From NCBI GenBank assembly GCA_046705645.1, contig JBJKQE010000138.1, positions 1-34,297 of the forward strand: a stretch of 34,297 nt of DNA. Reading direction: 5' to 3'. Positions 26,825 through 34,297 of the stretch are shown here, piece by piece; position 1 is the stretch's first letter; each line of letters begins with the position of its first letter. Source of the stretch: FEN-1297 sp046705645. GTDB lineage: Bacteria > Bacteroidota > Ignavibacteria > Ignavibacteriales > Ignavibacteriaceae. The notes beneath the pieces were generated by a model. The model ran no database searches. It saw nothing but the letters and a program-made list of their open reading frames with translations, and had not been told where the DNA came from. Position numbers and translations under genes: made by a program.

Positions 26825-28015
26825 CTAATTTTTATCAATTAAATTATCAGCAGGATTTAATGGTAAAATGGCATAAACCTTTGTTCCCTTTTTAGGAGTA
26901 GAATAAATATCCAGCCATCCTCCGACGAGTTCTGCTCTTTCCTGCATTCCTAGAACTCCTATACTTTGTCCGCTTATTGCTTTCTTTCTAGCTGATGTAA
27001 CATCATAACCTATTCCGTCATCAATTATCCAAAGATGAAGGTCGTCTGATTTCTTCGTAATCTCAACAGTAAAAGACCCGGCATCTGCGTGCCTGATTAT
27101 ATTTGTTATTGCTTCCTGAACAATCCTGTAGCATGTAATTTGCAGTTCCGGAGATAAAGTTTCTTCTATCTGTTTTGTAATTACCTTTCCTTTAATCCCG
27201 GATCTTTGCGATTGCCTATCAACATACCATCTAATAGCCGGAAGCAATCCCAAATCATCTAATATGGAAGGACGTAACTTAAGTGATAATTCTCTTACTT
27301 CATTTAGTGATTCTTCAACCAATTGTATACTGTCTTTTAGCCGGGTTAGAATTCTGGTTGATTTTGTATTCTGCATAATGTTCAACATATCGATTTTTAT
27401 TGCAGTAAGCGACTGCCCAATTTCATCATGAAGTTCTCTGGCAATATTTCTACGTTCTAATTCCTGAACCTTGATTAAACTTCTGGAAAGTGTTTTCATT
27501 AAATTTTGAGCTTCAACTAATCGATCAAGCAGCCTTTCTTGTTTCTCCTCGGCAATTTTTCTTTCCGTAATGTCGCTAAAAATAACAGCTGCAGCCGTAA
27601 CCTTGTTATTAAATCTGACTGGTATACCGACGCTTTTTATTATTCTTTCGTGCTTCGTTTTCGGATCCATAAATGTATATTCGCATATAATATTCTTGCC
27701 CTCTAATGCCTGTATGTATACATTATCATTATCAGATACAAAATTTCCGGTTTTAAGGTTACGCATTTTTAATTTTGAGGGTAGATATCCAATTTGAGAA
27801 CTAAATTCTTCCAAACCGGCAAAACCGAACATATCTAATAATTTTCTATTTACTTTGAATATTTTATTTTTATTACCGTAAAAAATTGCGTCCGGAATAT
27901 TTTCAAAAATGACATCCAGTTCATATGAATATTGTATAATATTTTCAGTGGTTTTAATTGAAGCATCCAAACTTTTGAAATTATTTAATTTCTCAAATGA
28001 ATTTTCATTAGGCAT
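26825..28015 (-). CDS. PAS-domain sensor histidine kinase (HisKA_3, NarX/DegS type)
   Basis: A 396-residue kinase with no membrane segment, so a cytoplasmic sensor. A PAS domain lies at about 33-155 (YELDVIFENIPDAIFYGN, ending in the PAC-like AAVIFSDITERKIAEE). A coiled-coil linker follows, then the HisKA_3 dimerisation domain with the phospho-acceptor H196 in RNIARELHDEIGQSL. The ATPase domain has the N-box ITNIIRHA (N305), the G1 box DDGIGYD and the G2 box IGVLGMQER. It pairs with the NarL-type regulator directly downstream. What the PAS domain senses (redox, ligand or haem) cannot be told. A long palindrome lies about 155 bases upstream of the start. The ribosome site is weak. Confidence 0.95.
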   Translation of the reverse strand: MPNENSFEKLNNFKSLDASIKTTENIIQYSYELDVIFENIPDAIFYGNKNKIFKVNRKLLDMFGFAGLEEFSSQIGYLPSKLKMRNLKTGNFVSDNDNVYIQALEGKNIICEYTFMDPKTKHERIIKSVGIPVRFNNKVTAAAVIFSDITERKIAEEKQERLLDRLVEAQNLMKTLSRSLIKVQELERRNIARELHDEIGQSLTAIKIDMLNIMQNTKSTRILTRLKDSIQLVEESLNEVRELSLKLRPSILDDLGLLPAIRWYVDRQSQRSGIKGKVITKQIEETLSPELQITCYRIVQEAITNIIRHADAGSFTVEITKKSDDLHLWIIDDGIGYDVTSARKKAISGQSIGVLGMQERAELVGGWLDIYSTPKKGTKVYAILPLNPADNLIDKN

Positions 28016-28841
28016 TGAATTATCTTCATAATATTTATTTTTATATCTATTTACAAAAGTATTACTTTTTAACCGAAATATTATAGATAAATTGGATTTA
28101 ATTAAGATTATTTAATTTATAAGAAATTAGAAAAAGAATAAAATCATACAAATAATGAAAAGAATTCCAATAATTATTGTTTAATAAACAATAATTTTCA
28201 GTAAATAAAAAATTAATTTATTCGATTTTAGGTTTGATATTAATGAAAAGCATTATTGAAAATATTCTGATTAAATTCTACGTGTAAAGTGGGAAAGGAT
28301 ACATACAATTAAATTAAAGATATATAGTTTCCATAAATAGGAAATTATATTTCCGGATGTAGAAAAAATTATATGATAATTTGATGGAGGACATATTTTT
28401 TAGAATAAAATAGTCTTATCTTGAGTTTGAAATTTTGTGGTTTTTAAAAAATTGTTCTTAAAAATTCATGATTAATAAATTCCATACTGTAGGTTTCTAA
28501 GAAGTTGTACAATTATGTTTATAAACTTAATATTTAATTTGAATCTAAGAACTAAACTTAGGAGATAAAAAAATAATTTAATAACAGATAACTAAAAAGT
28601 ATTTATCTATTTAAATTAATATTTTCTCAATAAAATTTAAGCTTAACTATTATATCTATTTCGTTGATAAGGTTGATGTATTCAACTCAACAGTAAAAAT
28701 GAATCGACGGCACACTTCTTCCTGCACATGTCTGATATTCATTTCATTTAGTAGATCGGATTAATATTAATTCTGAAAGAAGGATAATTGATCGACTACT
28801 GTTAAGTACCCCTAGTAACTTTAAGAATAGCAGAATACTTT
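28016..28841. promoter_or_regulatory. Divergent promoter region of kinase operon and type IX cargo gene
   Basis: An 826-base, very AT-rich gap with no convincing ORF. It contains the 25-base palindrome at 28172-28196 and a small CTAAG/CTTAG hairpin near 28543. Its length suggests regulation or decayed sequence rather than a hidden gene. Confidence 0.5.
28172..28196. promoter_or_regulatory. 25-base perfect palindrome upstream of the kinase operon
   Basis: The arms AATTATTGTTTA and TAAACAATAATT are perfectly complementary around a single central A. Twelve matched positions per arm is well beyond the usual chance palindromes here, although the DNA is AT-rich. It lies about 155 bases upstream of the kinase start and could be an operator for a dimeric regulator. 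Confidence 0.5.
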
Positions 28842-29636
28842 ATGATTGGAACTATGAGAATGAAAAGAATTTATTACGTTATTATAATATTTTTAGGAAC
28901 TTTTATTAGTTTGAAAGCTCAGACAATTGACGGTTTTTTAAAGGTAGTTGAAAATACAAGCACCACTTATGCAGTTAAATTACAAATTAGACTAGAAAGC
29001 GGATCGGCTATTTTAAGCATTGCAACTATTCGATTTAATTACGATACTACTCGCCTTTCTTTTCCAACAAAACCAGTTCTTAATAAAGATTATGAAATAT
29101 ATAATTTTAACAGCCCAACATATTCGGCCACTGTAACACATCCATCTTCAGCAATAATCTCTGTAAATCTTTTCTCTATGTCTGGCAATACAATTACAAC
29201 TGATACTGTAGATGTAACTACAATTAGTTTCAAAAAATTAGCATCTTTTGATTCAGCCACAATTTACCCGGTAATGGTTCAAATATTCAGTCCGTCAAAT
29301 AGTACACAATGGGCAATAGGTACGTGGAAAGATTACCATCCAACTGCGATAAAGAATATTCCAAATGTACCTGAAAAATTTCAATTAATGCAGAATTATC
29401 CTAATCCGTTTAATCCATCAACTACAATTGAATATCAAATTTCATCAAACAGTTTAGTAACTTTGAAGATATATAATGTACTTGGACAGGAGGTAGCTAC
29501 GCTTGTCGATAAAATGGAGAGCCCTGGAAATTATTCGGTCAGATTTAATGCGGATAAACTTGCCAGCGGGACATATTTTTATCGCCTCCAAACTGGTGAA
29601 TTTGCACAAACTAAAAAGATGCTTTTAATAAAATAG
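28842..29636 (+). CDS. Secreted type IX cargo protein with cohesin-like domain
   Basis: The 264-residue protein has a signal peptide (about 1-26, MKRIYYVIIIFLGTFISLKA). A domain at about 27-165 (YAVKLQIRLESGSAILSIAT, IRFNYDTTRLSF) resembles the cohesin-like beta-sandwich found in many secreted proteins of this phylum. The type A sorting domain covers about 180-264 (QNYPNPFNPSTTIEYQI, VLGQEVATLV, LASGTYFYRLQTG, KKMLLIK). It should pass through the type IX machinery. ATGs at codons 1, 5 and 7 are all possible starts and none has a clear ribosome site. It has no obvious partner, since the neighbours face other ways. Ligand unknown. Confidence 0.86.
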   Translation: MIGTMRMKRIYYVIIIFLGTFISLKAQTIDGFLKVVENTSTTYAVKLQIRLESGSAILSIATIRFNYDTTRLSFPTKPVLNKDYEIYNFNSPTYSATVTHPSSAIISVNLFSMSGNTITTDTVDVTTISFKKLASFDSATIYPVMVQIFSPSNSTQWAIGTWKDYHPTAIKNIPNVPEKFQLMQNYPNPFNPSTTIEYQISSNSLVTLKIYNVLGQEVATLVDKMESPGNYSVRFNADKLASGTYFYRLQTGEFAQTKKMLLIK

Positions 29637-29648
29637 CATCAAATCATA

Positions 29649-29671
29649 CTAAATTTAAAAACAAAATTTAG
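29649..29671 (+). terminator. Weak AT-only hairpin after the cargo gene
   Basis: CTAAATTT and AAATTTAG form an eight-base perfect stem 12 bases after the stop codon. It has no GC clamp and only a weak T-rich tail, so it is a tentative terminator, perhaps shared with the operon that converges from the right. Confidence 0.35.
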
Positions 29672-29750
29672 AATCAATTTATAATTAGGCAACCGGTTCC
29701 GACAAATTGATAAACTGTTCCAGAAATACTAAAGATATTATATAAATTTA

Positions 29751-31334
29751 TTAAAGTGAAAATTTTAGAAGTTCAGTCTTATCGATCTTCCCTGTTGAAG
29801 TTTTAGGTAGTGAAGGACAAAATTCTATTTCATCAGGGATCATGTACTGAGGTAGCTTTTTACCGAGATACATTCTCAATTCAGTTAAATCCAGTTCTTT
29901 TCCATCATGGCCGACAATAAATGATTTGATACGATGGCCAATTATATCATCGGGTATTGCAATTACAGCAGCTTCCTTAATATCTGAATTGTTATATAAA
30001 GCAGTTTCTATTTCGCCAATTTCAATTCTATATCCCCTGCTTTTAATCATATGGTCTTTTCGTCCTTTATAAAGAAAATTTCCAGTACTATCCAGCGCTA
30101 CAATATCTCCGGTACGATAAGCCTTTTCAGAGTAGTTTTTTTGCAGAGGATTCCATACAAAATTTTTAGCTGTTTTTTCAGAATCATTCCAATACCCTTG
30201 TGCAACGCAAGATCCTCTTGCATATAATTCTCCTTCAATTCCCGGTTTAGTTATTAACGTACCGTCATCGGTTAAAGCGAATACTTCCATATTCGCACAC
30301 GTTTTACCAATGGGTATAGAACTTTCTTGCTCAGGCGGAATTACATTAACTTTATAATAAGTTATTACGTTAGTTTCCGTAGGCCCGTATAAATTGTAAT
30401 ATTCCGGATGTGGAAGAGTTTTCATAAATTCACGCAAATACTTGGTAGGAAATACTTCACCGGCAAATAATAATAATCTTAGGTTCTCAAATTTATATCT
30501 ACTTAGATCTCCATGAAGCAGCATCATTGTAAGAATTGAAGGGACAGAATACCAAATAGAAATTTTATTCTCAGATATCCAGTCCACAAGCTTTCTTGGA
30601 AAGGTAGAGGTGGTTTCCGGAACAAGTACTAGCGTTGCGCCGGCTTGAAATGCACCGAATATATCCAGAATAGAAAGATCAAAGTGCAAAGGTGCATGGC
30701 TGGAAAGCCTATCATACGAATTTATTTTAAAAACCGATTGAACCCACCTAACAAATGTTAAAGAATTCAGATGTGAAATCATTACACCTTTAGGTACACC
30801 TGTTGAACCGGAAGTGTAAATAATGTAAGCAAGATCATTTTCCGTCATTACTGGTTTTAAGTATTCAGTATTTATCAAACTTGTAACCTTTTCCCAAGAT
30901 ATTATATTTGAATGATCATTTTTTTCTGCCTTAAAAGAGTTATCGGTTATTATTATAGTCCTAAGTGGACTTCCTTCAGATATTATTTGAACAACCGAAT
31001 TCAATTTATCAGATGATGTTAAGATACATTCTATTCCGCAATTTTTAATAATGTAAGAAATCCGCTCAAGAGGTGCTTTTGGATCTATAGGAACATATAC
31101 TGCCCCGGCTTTTAAAATACCGAAAATACTTATAATGGAAGGAATAGATTTGTTAATATAAATTCCTACTCGATCACCTTTCTTTATTCCTGAATTTATT
31201 AATGTTGCAGCTAAATTATCCGTTAATTGATTTATTTCTCCGTAGGAAACGCTGTTTCCCTTATAAACAACAGCGGTATGATTAGGAAATCTTTCAGCTG
31301 AATCTGTTAAAAGTTGATGTAATAAATACTCCAA
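29751..31334 (-). CDS. Free-standing adenylation enzyme, predicted L-proline:carrier-protein ligase (PltF/RedM-like)
   Basis: The 527-residue enzyme is a lone NRPS-type adenylation domain that activates an amino acid as AMP ester and loads it on a carrier protein. Core motifs are present: YIIYTSGSTGVPKG (A3), YNLYGPTET (A5), YRTGD (A7), KSRGYRIEIGEIE (A8) and K516 in STGKID (A10). Aligned by eye to GrsA, the pocket residues are D219, L220, L223, Y262, L289, A291, L315, V323, I324 and K516: DLLYLALVIK. I recall DLLYLALVCK for the proline-activating PltF, RedM and CloN4 enzymes, so proline is the predicted substrate. The start is TTG, directly after an in-frame stop, with AGGA upstream. It is the last gene of the operon. 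No condensation or thioesterase domain is attached. Confidence 0.88.
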   Translation of the reverse strand: MEYLLHQLLTDSAERFPNHTAVVYKGNSVSYGEINQLTDNLAATLINSGIKKGDRVGIYINKSIPSIISIFGILKAGAVYVPIDPKAPLERISYIIKNCGIECILTSSDKLNSVVQIISEGSPLRTIIITDNSFKAEKNDHSNIISWEKVTSLINTEYLKPVMTENDLAYIIYTSGSTGVPKGVMISHLNSLTFVRWVQSVFKINSYDRLSSHAPLHFDLSILDIFGAFQAGATLVLVPETTSTFPRKLVDWISENKISIWYSVPSILTMMLLHGDLSRYKFENLRLLLFAGEVFPTKYLREFMKTLPHPEYYNLYGPTETNVITYYKVNVIPPEQESSIPIGKTCANMEVFALTDDGTLITKPGIEGELYARGSCVAQGYWNDSEKTAKNFVWNPLQKNYSEKAYRTGDIVALDSTGNFLYKGRKDHMIKSRGYRIEIGEIETALYNNSDIKEAAVIAIPDDIIGHRIKSFIVGHDGKELDLTELRMYLGKKLPQYMIPDEIEFCPSLPKTSTGKIDKTELLKFSL

Positions 31335-31403
31335 TTATCTATCCTTATAAAATTTAAATTAAAAATATTAATAATTAAATTCTTTCCGTCAAAATATAAT
31401 CTA

Positions 31404-32549
31404 TTATAAACCGAGCTGTTGCGCAATAATATTTCTTTGTATTTCAGATGTACCTGCAAAAAGAGTACTTCCCACGGAATCTCTCAAATCTCTCTCAAGT
31501 TCAAATTCTGTTGTGTATCCATAACCCCCGTGCACTTGAACTGCATCCAGGCATGATTTTACCCATGCTTCACTTAAATATAATTTTGTCATAGCAGAAT
31601 CTAGCGGTGCAGAACCGAATTTCTCTTTCGTCCAAACGCTTCGATATAAAATCAACCTAGCTGTTTCAAGCCTGATTTTCATGTCGACAATCTTATTCGA
31701 AACAGATTGGAACTTCCCTATAGATTGTTTAAATTGTTTTCGTTCATTAGCATATTTTATAGTATTCTCCAGCTGCCTCTCTAGACTGCCGATATAAGTT
31801 GCAAGGATACAACTTCTCTCCCACTCCATAGAATCTTTAAATATTGCAACGCCGTTTCCTTCTTTCCCTAGCCTATTCTCAATTGGCACCTTACAATTAT
31901 CAAAAAATAATTCACACCAAGGATTAGTTTTTAAACCCATTTTAGGAATATTATTTCCAACTTGAAAACCAGGAAAATCTTTTTCTACTAAAAATGCAGT
32001 AACTCCCATAAAACCAAGCTTTTTATTAACAGTTGCAAATACAATAAAAAGATCCGCAACCGGTCCATTTGTTACAAAAGTTTTAGAGCCATTTAAAATA
32101 TAGTAATCACCATTTTTCTCGGCTGTTGTACTTATGCTGTAAGCATCAGAACCGGATTGAGGTTCAGTCATAGAAATTGAACCTATGTTTTCTCCGTTGA
32201 TAAGTTTGGGAAGATATTTGTTTTTTTGTTGTTCGGTACCATAGTCTAGTATTGGCATTTGAACATCCCAAATATGTGCACTTAAACCAAACAACAAGCC
32301 GTTATCTCGGCAGCCATATCCCAAAGCTTCCATTGCATAGACAGAGGATAAAATACTGTCTCCTCTGCCACCGTATTTTTCAGGTATGGGAAGACCTAAA
32401 ATTCCAAAATCGGCACATTTTTTCCATTGGTTAAGAGGAAATTTACTTTCCATATCTCTTTCTATTAAATCATCGTTAAGTTGTTTCCGAGCAAATTCTA
32501 TTACGGATTTTCTCAACATTATTTGATCTTCCGACCAGGAAAAATCCAT
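31404..32549 (-). CDS. Acyl-CoA dehydrogenase family protein, predicted prolyl-carrier-protein oxidase (PltE/RedW-like)
   Basis: The 381-residue flavoenzyme is complete: N-terminal helical domain, middle domain with SISMTEPQSGSD and SKTFVTNGPVADLF, and C-terminal helical domain with ANERKQFKQSIGKFQSV and QVHGGYGY. The position of the usual C-terminal base (Glu in YEGT of medium-chain enzymes) reads FAGT (A365). The base is probably E244 in MEWERS, as in isovaleryl-CoA dehydrogenase and the prolyl-carrier oxidases. Next to a proline adenylation enzyme and a lone carrier protein, the likely reaction is oxidation of carrier-bound proline to pyrrole-2-carboxyl thioester. An AAAGGTG ribosome site sits just before the ATG. 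The alternative, ordinary acyl-CoA oxidation, is less likely in this operon. Confidence 0.9.
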   Translation of the reverse strand: MDFSWSEDQIMLRKSVIEFARKQLNDDLIERDMESKFPLNQWKKCADFGILGLPIPEKYGGRGDSILSSVYAMEALGYGCRDNGLLFGLSAHIWDVQMPILDYGTEQQKNKYLPKLINGENIGSISMTEPQSGSDAYSISTTAEKNGDYYILNGSKTFVTNGPVADLFIVFATVNKKLGFMGVTAFLVEKDFPGFQVGNNIPKMGLKTNPWCELFFDNCKVPIENRLGKEGNGVAIFKDSMEWERSCILATYIGSLERQLENTIKYANERKQFKQSIGKFQSVSNKIVDMKIRLETARLILYRSVWTKEKFGSAPLDSAMTKLYLSEAWVKSCLDAVQVHGGYGYTTEFELERDLRDSVGSTLFAGTSEIQRNIIAQQLGL

Positions 32550-32604
32550 TTTACACCTTTAATTAATTTAATTATTAAAATTACTGATTCTAAAAGCATT
32601 AGTT

Positions 32605-33501
32605 TCATTCTAAAAAAGTTAATCCGAAATGAAGTCTCATATATTGTTCAAGTTTCATTTTTTCGGGATGTGTTGAATTATCCGTGGTTAAATCACATAA
32701 ATTAAAATACATGCCGTTTCTCTTTTTACCACGTTCAGTATATAAAGCTATATCGCCTTCATCATCAACACAAACTGATAATTCTTTTCTTTTTTGATTA
32801 ATTAACAATACTCCGTTATTTAACTTCCAATTTGTTTTATTATACTCGTTAGACCATTCACAATATTTTGAAAGAATCTCCATAGCAAAATTCTTAACCT
32901 TTTCAGCACTGAAGGCTTTACGTAAAAGCGGAATTTTTGTCAGCTTAGCAGGATCACCCATAACCATTTTATTTGGTTCAATATTTTCAATTATTACAGT
33001 GCCTGGGAGGATTACCGATCCTTTTCCTATTGTAACTCCCGGGCCTATCTTGCAGTTCATTTGAATCCATACTTTTTCTTTAATTACTATAGGAGAAAAT
33101 ATTGCATGATAACCTTCTGTAACAGGTAAAAAAGAACCATGTGTATATAAATAACATCCAGGCCCATTTCCGGAATAATATTCAAAAGTAACAGACCGGT
33201 CACAACTGATCATAGTTCTTGCACCTATAATACAAGCATCTTTTATAATTAAATCATCCTTACCATTAACTAAAGTAAAAAAACCTATTGAGCTTTTCCT
33301 TCCCAGCTCAAGTGTTCGAGCGTTAATACAGCTGCCTAGTTTTATTATAGCATAATCTTTAATTATTAAATTGTCAACAAATAATAGAACACCTGGATGA
33401 ATGGAAACATGTTTACCAATTGATCCCCCGGCTAACCTATGTATCCAGATATTAAATGGCTGCGGAAAAAGAATAGCAAAAAGACGTAAAAGTTTTTTCA
33501 T
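32605..33501 (-). CDS. Left-handed beta-helix (hexapeptide) acyltransferase-like protein with C-terminal extension
   Basis: The 298-residue protein has a hexapeptide-repeat beta-helix at about 24-185 (GGSIGKHVSIHPGVLL, then VWIQMNCKIGPGVTIGKGS), interrupted by a loop at about 104-135 (GCYLYTHGSFLPVTEGYHAI) holding H121 and H132, possible catalytic histidines. It ends with an extension (about 195-298) of unknown fold, KVKNFAMEILSKYCEWSNEY onward. Beta-helix acyltransferases usually move acetyl or other acyl groups onto sugars or antibiotics. Lying between the carrier protein and dehydrogenase genes, it may transfer the pyrrolyl group from the carrier to an acceptor; this is inference. No membrane segment or clear ribosome site was seen. 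Confidence 0.8.
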   Translation of the reverse strand: MKKLLRLFAILFPQPFNIWIHRLAGGSIGKHVSIHPGVLLFVDNLIIKDYAIIKLGSCINARTLELGRKSSIGFFTLVNGKDDLIIKDACIIGARTMISCDRSVTFEYYSGNGPGCYLYTHGSFLPVTEGYHAIFSPIVIKEKVWIQMNCKIGPGVTIGKGSVILPGTVIIENIEPNKMVMGDPAKLTKIPLLRKAFSAEKVKNFAMEILSKYCEWSNEYNKTNWKLNNGVLLINQKRKELSVCVDDEGDIALYTERGKKRNGMYFNLCDLTTDNSTHPEKMKLEQYMRLHFGLTFLE

Positions 33502-33601
33502 TACTTTATTTTATTTGATAATAATTAAAATTTTTTCAACTCCATGTTTATAATGTAATAACAATCTATAGTAAAAAGTGCTTTCTAAGGATCATCCGGA
33601 A

Positions 33602-33853
33602 CTAATTAATAGTTTTTTTCTTTTCAACATATGAAGAAATTGCGTTGATTGTTTCGAAATTCTCCGGAATAACATCTTGATCTTCAACGGTTACATCAAG
33701 CCGGTCACTTAAAAAAGACAAAATTTTTACAATTCCGAGAGAATCTATAATTCCCGCCTCTAATAATGAATCGTCGTAACCGATATTAGATCTTGCAGAA
33801 TCCGTAAGAATATCTTTTATGATAAAATTCCTTATTAACTCAGCAGTATTCAT
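33602..33853 (-). CDS. Free-standing acyl/peptidyl carrier protein
   Basis: The 83-residue product has the four-helix carrier fold. The phosphopantetheine attachment serine is S38 in EAGIIDSLGIVKIL. It carries an N-terminal helix with IRNFIIKDIL and a C-terminal helix ending in a basic tail. It opens the operon, with a good GAGGAGA ribosome site about eight bases before the ATG. Its place with a proline adenylation enzyme and a dehydrogenase makes it the likely PltL/RedO counterpart, which carries proline and then the pyrrole. A phosphopantetheinyl transferase is needed and is not in the window. The alternative, a general acyl carrier protein, is less likely given the neighbours. Confidence 0.92.
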   Translation of the reverse strand: MNTAELIRNFIIKDILTDSARSNIGYDDSLLEAGIIDSLGIVKILSFLSDRLDVTVEDQDVIPENFETINAISSYVEKKKTIN

Positions 33854-34297
33854 ATTACTTTCTCCTCAAAAATTACCTAATTGTTTGATAAAAATTAAAA
33901 ACTAATATATGCGAATAAAAAATATAATAAGATCCGGTTCTGGTATTTTAAGAAAACGGAAGGACAACTATTATGCCACCAAATAATAAAAAAAACCCGC
34001 TATTTCTATTAAGTTTCAATATTAAAATCTCAAAATATTTCAAATAATTTTTTTTGTATCGTATTGGGAACCAAGAGAACATTTCACGACAACAATTGTA
34101 AAATATAATAAATTTCTGAAATTTTTGGAAGAAATTAGATTATAAAATTTTTTCTCAAACTACCATGTAAATAATCAAAACCGAAGTAGAATACTATAGT
34201 ATTAGGAATTTTTTTTTACATGTTTATATTTAAAATTACTCAATCAGTAATTTTAAGAATTTATTATAATCTCTGCTATCGTCTATGTAAAAATATA
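33854..34297. promoter_or_regulatory. Upstream region of the carrier-protein operon with two palindromes
   Basis: A 444-base AT-rich region up to the window edge, with no gene seen. It contains a perfect 14-base palindrome AATACTATAGTATT (34190-34203) and a perfect 11-base inverted repeat, TTAAAATTACT / AGTAATTTTAA, with a CAATC loop (34230-34256). Neither is followed by a T-run. The promoter of the operon should lie here. Confidence 0.45.

Noticed and set aside
28807..28813. TACCCCT, matching the E. coli NarL heptamer pattern, before the second type IX cargo gene
   Set aside because: A single seven-base match with a consensus from a distant phylum is expected by chance; no paired site was found.
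29751..31334. Adenylation enzyme as DltA (D-alanine ligase for teichoic acid)
   Set aside because: No dltB/dltD partners, a likely Gram-negative host, and a pocket that reads like the proline code with a dehydrogenase in the same operon.
1..34297. CRISPR arrays, tRNA or rRNA genes, transposases, prophage genes
   Set aside because: Looked for by eye on both strands; no regularly spaced repeats, tRNA T-loop patterns with acceptor stems, or transposase/integrase frames were seen.

Overview
This is an AT-rich window of about 34 kb from a free-living bacterium, most likely Ignavibacteria or a close relative in the Bacteroidota/Chlorobiota group. The main evidence is two secreted proteins (21027-22307 and 28842-29636) that end in the type IX secretion sorting domain in its Ignavibacteria-like form (QNYPNPFNP ... 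LASGTYFY ... KKM). A DUF5916 outer-membrane protein and an OmpA protein with thrombospondin type 3 repeats fit the same group. I saw no phage, transposase, CRISPR array, rRNA or tRNA.

Layout. 0-4.5 kb: a large coiled-coil membrane protein of unknown function and a DUF5916 barrel protein. 4.8-8.2 kb: a thioredoxin-TPR protein facing mnmA (1 base between their stop codons), then a PH-like membrane protein and a lipoprotein. 8.4-10.5 kb: a zinc-ribbon methyltransferase and a GT87-like membrane glycosyltransferase. 10.5-16.6 kb: a PIN-PhoH ATPase, divergent from an overlapping carA-carB pair that has a strong hairpin/T-run in its leader and a strong terminator behind it. 16.6-19.6 kb: a methyltransferase, then an aldo/keto reductase and Old Yellow Enzyme operon. 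20.2-24.4 kb: a phosphoglycosyl transferase, a type IX cargo protein and the OmpA/TSP3 protein. 24.6-28.0 kb: a lone receiver protein, a repeat-rich intergenic region of over 1 kb, and a PAS histidine kinase with its NarL-type regulator. 28.8-29.6 kb: a second type IX cargo protein.

The most interesting part is 29.7-33.9 kb, a four-gene minus-strand operon: free-standing carrier protein, left-handed beta-helix acyltransferase-like protein, acyl-CoA dehydrogenase, and free-standing adenylation enzyme. The adenylation pocket reads DLLYLALVIK, one residue away from the code I recall for the L-proline-activating enzymes of pyoluteorin, prodigiosin and clorobiocin synthesis. The dehydrogenase has the isovaleryl-type catalytic glutamate. 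Together these predict a module that charges L-proline on a carrier protein and oxidises it to pyrrole-2-carboxyl thioester. The beta-helix protein is the only candidate in the operon for transferring that group, perhaps to a sugar. No polyketide synthase, thioesterase or halogenase lies in the window, so the product is unknown. The promoter region to the right (33854-34297) contains two notable palindromes.
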